Assembly: GCA_022791735.1 (NCBI GenBank)
Contig: JAAVZQ010000021.1
Location: forward strand, 1-12,284
Reading direction: 5' to 3'
From: Clostridia bacterium
GTDB taxonomy: Bacteria > Bacillota > Clostridia > TANB77 > CAG-508
DNA length: 12,284 bases
Shown here: positions 1 through 8,015 of the stretch, piece by piece
Position numbering within the stretch: position 1 is the first letter of the stretch
Layout: each line of letters begins with the position of its first letter
Made by a program: the position numbers and the translations under genes
Notes under the pieces: model-generated
The model's database searches: none
Seen by the model: only the letters and a program-made list of their open reading frames with translations
Told to the model about the DNA's origin: nothing

Positions 1-1770
1 AAACAAGAGAAGTTTAAAGAGATGTTAGAATTAATGTCATGTAGGGGAAAAGATAATACAGGATATTATTTCGATAAAAATGTTATGTTGGGACACAAAA
101 GACTTGCAATAGTTGACCTAGAAACTGGAAATCAACCTATGTATTATAAAGAGTATTCTATTACATATAATGGAGAATTATATAATACAGAAACTTTAAA
201 AGAAGAACTTAAGGAAAAGGGATATACTTTTGAAACATCTTCTGATACAGAGGTGATTTTGAAAGGGTATGTAGAGTTTAAAGAAAAAGTACTAGACAAA
301 ATGGAAGGAATTTTTGCTTTAGGTATATACAATAAAAATACAAAAGAGTTGTTTTTAGCGAGAGATAGGTTTGGAATAAAGCCTTTATATTATTGTCAAA
401 AAGGAGATAATATAGTTTTTGCGTCAATGCTAAGAGCAATACTAAAGTCAGAACTTGTTAAACCATATTTGAGCAAAGAGTCTTTAGGAGAAATATTGGC
501 ACTAGGTCCTTCTAGAAAGCAGGGTTCTGGAATATTCACTGGTATAAATGAGCTAAGACCTGCACATTACATGTATGTAAATAGTGAAGGAGTAAAGGAA
601 ACTAGATATTGGAAGCTAGAAAGTAAGGAAAATACAGATACTTTTGAAGAAGCAAAGGAAAAGGTAAAAGAACTTCTTATAGATTCTGTAAAAAGACAAA
701 TGGTATCTGATGTGCCTATCGCAACACTTTTAAGTGGTGGATTAGATTCTAGTTTAATTACAGCGATTGTTTCTCAAAATACAGAAGGTAAACTTGCGAC
801 ATACTCAATAGATTATGAAGATAATGATAAATATTTCAAAAAGACAAATTTTACTGTGTCTTTAGATGAGCATTATATAGATGTAATGAGCAAAGAGTTT
901 GAAACCGACCATAAATATAAAACAATAACTCAAGATGATGTTATAAAATATTTGAAAGAAAGCCTTTATGCAAGAGATTACCCGGGTATGACAGATATTG
1001 AGTCTTCATTGCTTTGGTTCTCAAAGGAAATTGCAAAGGACTACAAGGTAGTGCTAAGTGGAGAGTGTGCAGATGAGTTCTTTGGTGGATATCCATGGTT
1101 TTACAGAAAAGAGTTAAATAATAGAGAATTATTCCCTTGGATAAATAATTTAGATTATAGACAAAGTTTATTAAATGAGAGTTTGCAAGATGAGATTAAT
1201 CTAAAAGAAATCGTAAAAGAGGAATATGAAAATACTATAAATGAGCTAGATGAAGCGGATAGAGAGAAAAAGGATAAAAGGTTATTTTATATAAATATGA
1301 CACATTTTATGACTTGCCTATTAGACAGAAAAGATAGGATGACAATGTATACTACACTAGAGGCAAGAGTGCCTTTTGCAGACACAAAGCTTGTAGAGTA
1401 TTTATGGAATTTGCCATTTGAATATAAATATAATAATGATACAGAAAAGTATCTATTAAGGGAAGCTTTTAAAGGATTTATACCTGATGAGGTATTAAAT
1501 AGAAAGAAAAATCCATATCCAAAGACACATCATCCAAAGTTTAAAGAAGAAGTTAGCAAATTATTAAAACAAAGGCTAGAAAATAAAGATAGTAAGATGT
1601 ATAAAATCTTTAATATTGATGAGATAAATAAATTGCTAGATGAAAATGATGACAATGATATTCTTCCATGGTATGGTCAGCTTATGACAAAACCACAACT
1701 TATTGCGTATTTGTATGAGTTTGATGTGTGGCTAGATGAATATAATATAGAGGTTGAAGGTATAGATTAG
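1..1770 (+). CDS. asnB: Asparagine synthase (glutamine-hydrolysing), 5'-truncated
   Basis: Makes asparagine from aspartate, ATP and glutamine-derived ammonia in the cytosol. The frame is open from base 1, so the start lies outside the window; about 20 N-terminal residues, including the catalytic Cys at position 2 of the precursor, are missing. Visible class II amidotransferase motifs are LGHKRLAIVDL, YNGELYN and ARDRFGIKPLYY. The C-terminal synthetase domain carries the PP-loop LSGGLDSS (around base 735), LSGECADEFFGGYPW and DRMTMYTTLEARVPF. The second G of the usual SGEGADE is Cys here. The visible 589 codons fit the large AsnB family. It contains no in-frame CGG; two CGG trinucleotides occur out of phase (CCG-GGT, GCG-GAT). 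The gene ends at TAG 1768-1770, and the downstream palindrome probably ends transcription. Confidence 0.95.
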   Translation, partial: KQEKFKEMLELMSCRGKDNTGYYFDKNVMLGHKRLAIVDLETGNQPMYYKEYSITYNGELYNTETLKEELKEKGYTFETSSDTEVILKGYVEFKEKVLDKMEGIFALGIYNKNTKELFLARDRFGIKPLYYCQKGDNIVFASMLRAILKSELVKPYLSKESLGEILALGPSRKQGSGIFTGINELRPAHYMYVNSEGVKETRYWKLESKENTDTFEEAKEKVKELLIDSVKRQMVSDVPIATLLSGGLDSSLITAIVSQNTEGKLATYSIDYEDNDKYFKKTNFTVSLDEHYIDVMSKEFETDHKYKTITQDDVIKYLKESLYARDYPGMTDIESSLLWFSKEIAKDYKVVLSGECADEFFGGYPWFYRKELNNRELFPWINNLDYRQSLLNESLQDEINLKEIVKEEYENTINELDEADREKKDKRLFYINMTHFMTCLLDRKDRMTMYTTLEARVPFADTKLVEYLWNLPFEYKYNNDTEKYLLREAFKGFIPDEVLNRKKNPYPKTHHPKFKEEVSKLLKQRLENKDSKMYKIFNIDEINKLLDENDDNDILPWYGQLMTKPQLIAYLYEFDVWLDEYNIEVEGID

Positions 1771-1795
1771 AATTTACAGTTTTATAGCTCTGTCT

Positions 1796-1955
1796 GTCCA
1801 TAAGTGGGTGTTATATATAAATTAATCGTTCAACCTTACTGGGGCAAACTTTGAACCTCATTAGAGGAGGTTTGCTCCATTTGCTGTTGCTTTCAGCTCC
1901 GCCAATCGCTGCGCGGTTTTCACTCTTAATTTATATATGAACACTCTGTTCGGAC
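1796..1955. repeat. Large imperfect palindrome with internal hairpins (MITE-like element or structured RNA)
   Basis: Most of the 307-bp gap between asnB and the flippase is symmetrical. The outer arms at 1810-1826 and 1926-1943 match as TGTT(C)ATATATAAATTAA, with weaker extension out to GTCC 1796-1799 / GGAC 1952-1955. Inside, GGGGCAAAC (1842-1850) pairs with GTTTGCTCC (1870-1878) and CCTC (1857-1860) with GAGG (1864-1867). A further CCGC...GCGG pairing lies around 1898-1917. The interior is richer in GC than the flanks. I see no convincing gene in it; the minus-strand reading across it looks incidental. It could be a non-autonomous palindromic repeat, a transcribed structured RNA, or the asnB terminator region. 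Confidence 0.6.
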
Positions 1956-2011
1956 TTTGGGGTTGTTTGGCTGTTAATTTATTAATTAATAAAAACTTTA
2001 TTCTAAAAATA

Positions 2012-2040
2012 TTGAAATTTGTTAAATATAATAATATAAT
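2012..2040 (+). promoter_or_regulatory. Promoter of the SpoVB-like gene
   Basis: TTGAAA at 2012-2017 and TATAAT at 2035-2040 are separated by 17 bp, a sigma-A type match 38 bp before the start codon. AAGGAA near 2062-2067 is a modest ribosome binding site. Confidence 0.65.
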
Positions 2041-2077
2041 TAAGAATATATTTAATAAAAAAAGGAAATATAAATAA

Positions 2078-3739
2078 ATGCAAAATAAAGATGAAAGAAA
2101 GCCAGTAAAGACAGAGGGCTTCATGAAAAGCGTACTTGTGCTTATGATTTCACAGGTATTTATAAAGCTTCTAGGGTTTGTTTATAGGGTTTATCTTACA
2201 AATAGAGAAGGGTTTGGAGACGAAGGTAATGCGATATATAGTGGTGGATATCAAATATATGCAATACTTCTTACAATATCATCAATAGGTGTGCCAAATG
2301 CCATATCGAAATTAGTATCTGAGAGAATTGCTGTAAGGGACAAAAGGGGAGCAGATAGGATATTAAAGATTGCACTTATGACTTTTGGCTTGATTGGATT
2401 ATCTGGAACGCTCATATTATTTTTTGGAGCAAAATATATTTCAAATGTAATCTTACAAATACCAGAATCAGAGATGACATTAGTTGCATTATCTCCAGCA
2501 ATATTTTTTGTAAGTATAGCATCAGTTATGAGAGGATATTTCAATGGAAGGGATAGAATATCTGCAACAGCTAAATCTCAAACTTTAGAGCAAATTTTTA
2601 AAACAGTACTCACAATTGTAGTTGTAGAACTTGTGGTGGTTATATATGGCATAGATGTAACTATAATGGCAGCAGGTGCAAATTTAGCGACTACATTATC
2701 AGTGTTACTTAGTTTTATGTATTTGGGTTGGTATTACAAATTATATAAGAGAAAACCTAAACCAGGGGCTGTAATTAGTGAACGCAGAAAACAAGAAAGA
2801 CCAATTAATATAGTAAAAAAGATATTATTTGTATCTTTCCCAATAGCTTTAAGTGCAATAATGTCTACATTAAACAAGAACGTAGACTCAATGACAGTAA
2901 AAAGATTTCTAGTCAAATTTATGACAGAAAGAGAAGCAACTATTCAATATGGTATACTTAGCGGAAAAGTGGATACACTTATAACATTACCGCTTTCATT
3001 CAATGTAGCATTTTCGACAGCACTAGTTCCAACAATATCTGCTGCAATTGCAAGAAAAGATTATAGAAGTGCATCAAAGAGGATATCTTTTTCGATGTTA
3101 CTTACAATGATAATAGGACTTCCATGTACACTTGGAATGGCAGTATTTGCACAACCAATTTTGAACCTAATATTCCCAAATGCTTCGTCTGGTGCAATGC
3201 TACTTCAAATTAGTGCTTTTACAGTGGTATTTTCTGTGCTTGCACAAACTGCAAATGGAGCACTCCAAGGGCTTCGGCAAAATAATGGTGCCAGCAGTTT
3301 CTGGTTTTATACGGTTTATGTGCAAAAATAGTTTTAAATATAGTACTTATACAAATACCAGAAATAGGTGTAAATGGAGCTGCAATTGCTTCGAGTATAA
3401 ATAATATTTTGGTATTTTTGATTAGCTATATTATTTTAAAGAAAACTATTAAATTGAATTTAAAACCACGTAAATTCATTGTAAAGCCGTTAATTGCAAC
3501 GATAATTATGAGCGTGTGTTCATATACTTTATACATGGTGTTAAACCGGAGTTTTACAATCAGAAAAAATTGTAACAATAATTTCTTTATTATTTGCAGT
3601 TGGTATATATGTTATATCTGTTATAGCACTTAAAATATTTACAAGAGAAGAAATGCTTATGATACCTTATGGCGGTAAGTTGTGCAAAATTCTCGAAAGG
3701 CTTGGTATATATAAGAAAGAGCCTAATGAAGAAAGGTAA
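2078..3739 (+). CDS. SpoVB/MurJ-fold lipid flippase, read through three +1 CGG sites
   Basis: Integral membrane protein of the polysaccharide/lipid II flippase branch of the MOP superfamily (SpoVB/YtgP type), which moves lipid-linked cell-wall precursors across the membrane. Start ATG 2078 follows AAGGAA. A long series of hydrophobic segments runs from residue 15 to the C-terminus, as expected for about 14 helices. Family-like stretches include SIGVPNAISKLVSER, MRGYFNGRDR and TANGALQGLGKIMVP (the last after correction). The zero frame stops at 3331. Skipping one C at 3275, 3312 and 3547 gives a continuous protein of 552 residues ending at TAA 3737-3739, the usual family length, with glycine at residues 400, 412 and 490. 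The region after each break reads as normal SpoVB sequence (GVNGAAIASSINNI), so the gene is not decayed. A CGG at AGC-GGA and another at GGC-GGT are out of phase and harmless. Confidence 0.88.
3275..3278 (+). other. Candidate +1 recoding site 1 (CGGC read as Gly)
   Basis: In-frame CTT-CGG at codon 400 of the flippase. Staying in frame gives 18 odd residues and a stop at 3331. Skipping C3275 gives QGLGKIMVP, a typical SpoVB stretch. Confidence 0.8.
3312..3315 (+). other. Candidate +1 recoding site 2 (CGGT read as Gly)
   Basis: ATA-CGG-T in the frame set by site 1. Skipping C3312 gives SGFIGLCAKIVLNI, continuing the membrane segment; without the skip the product soon becomes cysteine- and asparagine-rich and stops near 3402-3404. 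Confidence 0.8.
3547..3550 (+). other. Candidate +1 recoding site 3 (CGGA read as Gly)
   Basis: AAC-CGG-A. Skipping C3547 gives VLNGVLQSEKIVTIISLLF, a hydrophilic loop followed by a helix, and keeps the frame open to 3739. Without it the frame ends at 3633. Confidence 0.78.
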
Positions 3740-3921
3740 AAAATGGAAGATATAATAAAAAATCTAGCAAGCTCTAAGGATTTAACTTAAAAATTGTATT
3801 AAAAAAAGAAGGATTTTAGAGAATTTTGACGAATAATCATATTAGTAGACGCTTACAATAGAGAAAACAATACTATTGAGGGTTGATCTACATAAACGAA
3901 TCTTTATAGGAGGTAATTTAA

Positions 3922-4197
3922 ATGAACAAATCTGATTTAATCGCAGCTATAGCTGCTAAGACTGGAGAAACTAAGAAAAGTGCAGAAGCTTCTTTAAACG
4001 CTATGACAGAAGCAATCACAGAAGCATTAGTTAAGGGAGACAAAGTACAATTAGTTGGTTTCGGATCTTTTGAAGTTAGAAAAAGAGCAGCTAGAAAAGG
4101 AAGAAACCCACAAACTAAAGAAGAAATAAAGATACCTGCATCAAAAGCTCCAGTATTCAAAGCTGGAAAAGCATTAAAAGATTTAGTAAATAATTAA
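3922..4197 (+). CDS. hup: HU-family nucleoid DNA-binding protein
   Basis: A 91-residue histone-like protein that bends DNA as a dimer in the nucleoid. It starts with MNKSDLIAAIA after a strong AGGAGG at 3909-3914. The signature VGFGSFEVRKRAARKGRNP and the DNA-binding arm ending IPASKAPVFKAGKALKD are both present; the usual NPQTG is NPQTK. The only CGG trinucleotide (TTC-GGA) is out of phase. It forms its own unit about 180 bp after the flippase and ends at a hairpin shared with the convergent permease gene. Confidence 0.97.
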   Translation: MNKSDLIAAIAAKTGETKKSAEASLNAMTEAITEALVKGDKVQLVGFGSFEVRKRAARKGRNPQTKEEIKIPASKAPVFKAGKALKDLVNN

Positions 4198-4221
4198 TTT
4201 ATATAATTATATAAATAATAG

Positions 4222-4253
4222 AAAAGCCCCGTCTTAGGATAGGGCTTTTTTTT
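4222..4253. terminator. Bidirectional rho-independent terminator
   Basis: AAAAGCCC at 4222-4229 pairs with GGGCTTTT at 4242-4249, followed by a run of T. On the opposite strand the stem is also flanked by A/T, so it can serve both hup (+) and the permease (-), whose stop codons lie on either side. Confidence 0.85.
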
Positions 4254-4254
4254 G

Positions 4255-5553
4255 TTAGCGTACTTCTGTAAAATTTATATCTGTCTTATCATATTCTTCT
4301 GGTTTTAGACCAATTTTGTCTTTCATATAATCTAAAATAAATATAAATACTATTAAGAATATTAAACCAAGGATTGTAACTGCATAAGGAGTAGTTGTAA
4401 AGTCAAGTAGCATTGATGCAAATAGACACATCACACTACTACAAAGGCTTTCTACAAGTGTATTTACGGAGTAGATTTTAGTTACCATTGTAGAAGTAGT
4501 AAAGCTATTTAAGTATCTTTTAATTAAAGTATAGTAAGGTCCTTTTATAATATATTGAATAGCATACATTGCGAATACAACGCATATTGTAAAGCTAAAA
4601 TTTTTGCTAAATAGAGATACAAATCCAATTACTATTAGTGAAAGTGAGAATGCTAATGAGAAATATGTAAGTACTCTATTTTTAAGCCTTTTATGGAAGA
4701 AGTTTTGAAATCTAGTTGCAACAGCAGAAAATAGTGTAAGTACTGCGAATATTATTCCAAAATATTCTTCTTTAAGCCCTATTTCAGTAAATAAACTGCT
4801 AGCGATTGTAGAACGTATAGCTAGGAGTGCAGCGAATGTACCAGAAAATAGGAATAATGCTTTTAATCTATGTGAATGGAAGATGTTTTTAAAAGCACTT
4901 CTTAAATCTTTGAAATATTGTATGTAACTTCCACTTTCTTCTAGCTTTTCCTTTTTATGTGGATTTTCATAGGGTTTAAACTTGAATGCAAATATGCAAG
5001 ATATAATACACATAGCAAAGCAAAGTATCATTGGCAAATATGAATTAAATACAAATATAAATCCACAACTTATTGCAGTTATTGCGTCAAATGCATACCA
5101 ATAAGCAGTTCCCTTTCCGTCAAGGTCAGCGAAAGCAGTTCCAGGATGCTCTTTTGCTGTAATACAGTCACGAAGAAATATAGGATCACAAAGGGTTTTT
5201 AATGAGTAACCAAACCCCATGAAGGCAAATGAAACTACTGCATGCCACATTTCTTGTGTGAATAGAAGTATAAATATACTAAGTGCAACAAAAATGTTAG
5301 AGATAATTATGCTTTTTCTTTTTCCTATGGTTTCAGCAATATTAATGCTTGGTATTTGAGATAAAAATTTGAATATAGTATAAATTGCATCAAGGAATAG
5401 TACATTTGATGCAGAAAATCCTTTTATTTGTGTTAGAAAAAGGAAACTGATAGAATAATAAAATAGTAAATCCCATGAGAACATCTTGTATATTGGGAAT
5501 ATTTTTGCGTTATATTTTTTTGCTTTAAAAATTTTTTCTTCTGTTTGTTCCAT
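4255..5553 (-). CDS. MFS-type permease
   Basis: A 432-residue integral membrane protein with about 12 hydrophobic segments and a central cytoplasmic loop (around residues 195-220, lysine- and glutamate-rich). Segment order and the AETIGKRKS loop between early helices match the major facilitator superfamily. The substrate cannot be told from the sequence. Start ATG 5553 is preceded by GGAGG about 12 nt upstream, rather far. It is transcribed away from yqeG and converges on hup. The single CGG trinucleotide (GAC-GGA) is out of phase, and the ORF is intact. Confidence 0.85.
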   Translation of the reverse strand: MEQTEEKIFKAKKYNAKIFPIYKMFSWDLLFYYSISFLFLTQIKGFSASNVLFLDAIYTIFKFLSQIPSINIAETIGKRKSIIISNIFVALSIFILLFTQEMWHAVVSFAFMGFGYSLKTLCDPIFLRDCITAKEHPGTAFADLDGKGTAYWYAFDAITAISCGFIFVFNSYLPMILCFAMCIISCIFAFKFKPYENPHKKEKLEESGSYIQYFKDLRSAFKNIFHSHRLKALFLFSGTFAALLAIRSTIASSLFTEIGLKEEYFGIIFAVLTLFSAVATRFQNFFHKRLKNRVLTYFSLAFSLSLIVIGFVSLFSKNFSFTICVVFAMYAIQYIIKGPYYTLIKRYLNSFTTSTMVTKIYSVNTLVESLCSSVMCLFASMLLDFTTTPYAVTILGLIFLIVFIFILDYMKDKIGLKPEEYDKTDINFTEVR

Positions 5554-5588
5554 TGTTTTATTTTTCCTCCGTTATACTTTAGACATAA

Positions 5589-5617
5589 ATTATATAATAA
5601 ACTTGCGATATTGTAAA
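5589..5617 (-). promoter_or_regulatory. Promoter of the MFS permease
   Basis: On the minus strand TTTACA (5617-5612) and TATAAT (5594-5589) are 17 bp apart, upstream of GGAGG and the ATG at 5553. It lies back to back with the yqeG promoter. Confidence 0.65.
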
Positions 5618-5623
5618 TATAAT

Positions 5624-5652
5624 TTGACAAAAACGTTATGAATTGGTAAAAT
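5624..5652 (+). promoter_or_regulatory. Promoter of the yqeG operon
   Basis: Consensus TTGACA at 5624-5629 and TAAAAT at 5647-5652 with 17-bp spacing, 30 bp before the yqeG start. It is the only clear promoter before the three-gene operon. Confidence 0.75.
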
Positions 5653-5682
5653 ATATAGAGTTTAAGGGAGAAAGGAACTAAA

Positions 5683-6186
5683 ATGTTAATTTATCCAAAA
5701 ACTTATGTAGAAAATGTTACAAAGATAACAATAGAATTTTTAAGAGAAAATAATTTAAAGGCACTGATTTTAGATATAGACAATACTTTAATAGATTTTG
5801 ATAAAAATTTATTAGATGGTGTAAAAGACTGGTGTAATAATTTGAAAGCACAAGACATAAAATTTTATATACTATCTAATACTAATAAGAAAGAAAAAGT
5901 AGAGAAAGTATCTAAAGAACTTGATATTCCATATATCATGTTTGCAAAAAAACCTTTCAAAAAGGGTTTTAAAGAGGCAAAAGAGAATTTGAAGTTAGAG
6001 GCAAAAGAGATTGCAGTAGTAGGGGACCAAATACTTACAGATGTGATTGGAGCAAATAGGTCTAAAATGTATTCTATACTTTCAAAGCCAATAGACAAGC
6101 GTGATATATTTTTAACTAAGGTAAAAAGGCCGATTGAGGGCTTAATAATCAAAAGATACTTAAAACGAAATGGGGGAAAGAAATAA
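5683..6186 (+). CDS. yqeG: YqeG family HAD-type phosphatase
   Basis: A 167-residue cytosolic HAD superfamily (subclass IIIA) phosphatase. Motif I is DIDNTLIDFD, with the nucleophile Asp31 and acid/base Asp33. Motif II is LSNTN, motif III the lysine in AKKPFKKG, and motif IV VVGDQILTDVIGANR. Length and motif spacing match YqeG of Firmicutes; the physiological substrate is not established to my knowledge. Start ATG 5683 follows an AAGGGAGAAAGG purine stretch. The stop is 1 nt before the start of the prepilin peptidase gene, so the two are translationally close. There is no CGG in this gene. Confidence 0.93.
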   Translation: MLIYPKTYVENVTKITIEFLRENNLKALILDIDNTLIDFDKNLLDGVKDWCNNLKAQDIKFYILSNTNKKEKVEKVSKELDIPYIMFAKKPFKKGFKEAKENLKLEAKEIAVVGDQILTDVIGANRSKMYSILSKPIDKRDIFLTKVKRPIEGLIIKRYLKRNGGKK

Positions 6187-6187
6187 G

Positions 6188-6923
6188 ATGTATCCTTTTA
6201 ATATACATATACTTTTTTATGTGCTATTTTGTGTGCTTGGTGTGATTTCAGGACAAATTGCAAGCTGGTGTATAAAAAGAATGCCAGAACATAAAAAGGT
6301 ATTGTCAACAGACTTTTTTAAGGAATTTAAGCCAGATTATAAAATGATAATTGTGATGATTGTTTTATATATGACATTACTTTTGAGTTATGGTATAAAA
6401 AATCAATTTTTGAATAACTTACAATTAATAAAGTATGTTATTTTAACACCAATGATTGTGATTGCTTTTGTAGTAGATTATAAACATCAAATAATACCTA
6501 ACAGACTTAATTTGTCAATCTTTGAAGTTGGACTAGCTGCAAGCTTTGTAGCAGGTTTATATAATATGAATCTTTTGACAGATTCACTTCTTGGTATGGC
6601 AGTTGGTGGAGGAGTATTTTTGATTATAACTCTAATTGGAGGTTTGATTGCAGGAAAAGAAGCTATGGGGTTTGGAGATGTAAAGTTTATGGGGGCGCTT
6701 CGGACTTTACTTTGGTCTTGCAAATATCATTACTATAACGCTTATGGCATTTTTGTTTGCTGCTATTATTAGTATATTTTTGCTTGCAACAAAAATTAAA
6801 AAGAAGAGTGAATATATACCATTTGGACCATTTATAGTAGTAGCATGTTTTATTAACATATTAGTACCATTTAATGTTATATTTTATGTGCTTGCTAAGA
6901 TTTTTACATTAGGTATGGCATAG
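6188..6923 (+). CDS. Type IV prepilin peptidase (A24), read through one +1 CGG site
   Basis: Membrane aspartyl protease that cleaves the leader of type IV pilin-like or competence pseudopilin precursors. ATG 6188, preceded by GGGGGAAAG, is preferred over 6170, which would overlap yqeG. The N-terminal GVISGQIASWCIKRMP resembles the family's GSFLNVVIxRLP motif; the zinc-binding cysteine loop is absent, as in some Firmicute forms. The two catalytic aspartates are in VVDYKHQIIPN (Asp97) and GFGDVKFMG (Asp164). The zero frame breaks just after the second active site at CGG 6701 and ends at 6772. Skipping C6701 gives GALGLYFGLANI and a C-terminal FGPFIVVA motif, for 244 residues in total. All expected membrane segments are then present. 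Confidence 0.9.
6701..6704 (+). other. Candidate +1 recoding site 4 (CGGA read as Gly)
   Basis: CTT-CGG-A eight codons after the catalytic GFGD. A24 peptidases have a glycine here (GDVKxMxALG). Skipping C6701 restores it as residue 172 and the remaining 72 residues. Confidence 0.85.
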
Positions 6924-6950
6924 ATAACATATTAACAAAGGAGAATGTAT

Positions 6951-8015
6951 ATGAACGATAGATTAAGATGGATGAGAAATAGTCTAAAAACGCAAGAGCT
7001 TCAAGGTATGATAGTACTAAATCCAATAAATGTACATTATTTAACAAGTATTGATGCAGAAGGAATTTTGCTAATCACAGCGGGGGAGAATTATTATATA
7101 ACTGATGATAGATATATAGAGAAAGTTCAAAAAGAGCTTATGATAGATGATGAAATAGTGCTTCAAAACATCAAAGAGATAACACCAGAGGATTATGAAA
7201 GCTATTTTGCAGATTGTGAAAATGTAGGTTTTGAAGAAAATTATGTAACTTATGCAAAATATAAAGAGATTTTGCGTAGGTACAAGATGAAGGCTTTGGT
7301 GGAGACTGATTGCATTATTGAAAAACAAAGGCAGATAAAAGACGAAGATGAAATAGGGTGTATAAGAAAGGCATGTGAGATTACAGATGCCTGTTTTTCA
7401 CATATTGCACAGTATATAAAAAAGGGAATGACTGAAAAACAAATTGCAAATGAGATAGAACGATTTTTTAAGGAAAATGATACTGTGCTTGCTTTTGACA
7501 CAATTGTTGCCAGTCGGTGAAAATTCTTCTATGCCACATGCTACCCCAACAGACAGAGAGATAGTGTCAGGTGATGTAATTACAATAGATATGGGATGTA
7601 TTTATAAAGGCTATGCATCAGACATGACAAGAACGGCGTTTGTTGATACAGTTCCTGAAGAAATAAAAGAAATTTTTAATCTTGTTTTTGACAATGAAAA
7701 AATTGCCTTAAATGAAGTGAGAGATGGAGCGAATATCAAGGTTATTTCCAAGATAGTTGAAGGCAATTTTAGGATTAATGGATATGATGTTATGCATGCA
7801 CTTCGGACATGGAGTAGGATTAAATGTGCATGAAAATCCCGTTATTTCGTCTAAGTCAGAAAAGGTTCTAAAAGAAAATATGGTTGTTGCTATTGAACCA
7901 CGGTATATATATTCCAGGTAGGTTTGGAGTTAGGATAGAAGATACTGTGCTTGTGACTAAGTCTGGAAGAGAGATTTTGACTAAGTCTCCTAAGGATTAT
8001 TATATACTAGGCTAG
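6951..8015 (+). CDS. Xaa-Pro aminopeptidase (M24B), read through three +1 CGG sites
   Basis: Cytosolic metallopeptidase that releases an N-terminal residue preceding proline (PepP/PepQ/YpdF-type). ATG 6951 sits 7 nt after GGAG (6940-6943) and is preferred to ATG 6945, which is too close. The N-terminal creatinase-like domain covers about residues 1-125, then the pita-bread fold. Metal ligands in the corrected protein are Asp213 and Asp224 (IDMGCIYKGYASDMTRT), His286 (ALGHGVGLNVHENP), Glu315 (AIEPGIY) and Glu329 (FGVRIEDT). The zero frame stops at 7520. Skipping C at 7515, 7804 and 7901 gives 353 residues, the normal length, and each correction restores a near-invariant glycine beside the active site. 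The stop overlaps the convergent gene by 26 nt. It is the last gene of the yqeG operon. Confidence 0.93.
7515..7518 (+). other. Candidate +1 recoding site 5 (CGGT read as Gly)
   Basis: AGT-CGG followed directly by TGA in the zero frame, so reading CGG normally ends the protein at once. Skipping C7515 gives IVASGENSSMPHA, the conserved M24 stretch before the first metal ligands. Confidence 0.88.
7804..7807 (+). other. Candidate +1 recoding site 6 (CGGA read as Gly)
   Basis: CTT-CGG-A. Skipping C7804 gives ALGHGVGL, the histidine ligand motif of M24 peptidases. Without it the frame stops nine codons on, at 7833. Confidence 0.9.
7901..7904 (+). other. Candidate +1 recoding site 7 (CGGT read as Gly)
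   Basis: CCA-CGG-T. Skipping C7901 gives AIEPGIYIPGRFGVRIED, the glutamate ligand motif. The zero frame reaches TAG after six codons. Confidence 0.9.

Noticed and set aside
1861..2124. 87-codon minus-strand reading across the palindromic gap
   Set aside because: It crosses the palindrome and the flippase promoter and start, has no ribosome binding site, and looks like chance reading of the repeat.
3743..3790. A 15-codon reading frame just after the flippase, with GAAAGG upstream
   Set aside because: It has a plausible ribosome binding site but is too short and has no recognisable similarity; not called as a gene.
6170..6187. Earlier ATG for the prepilin peptidase
   Set aside because: It overlaps yqeG and lacks a ribosome binding site; ATG 6188 follows GGGGGAAAG and fits the family N-terminus.
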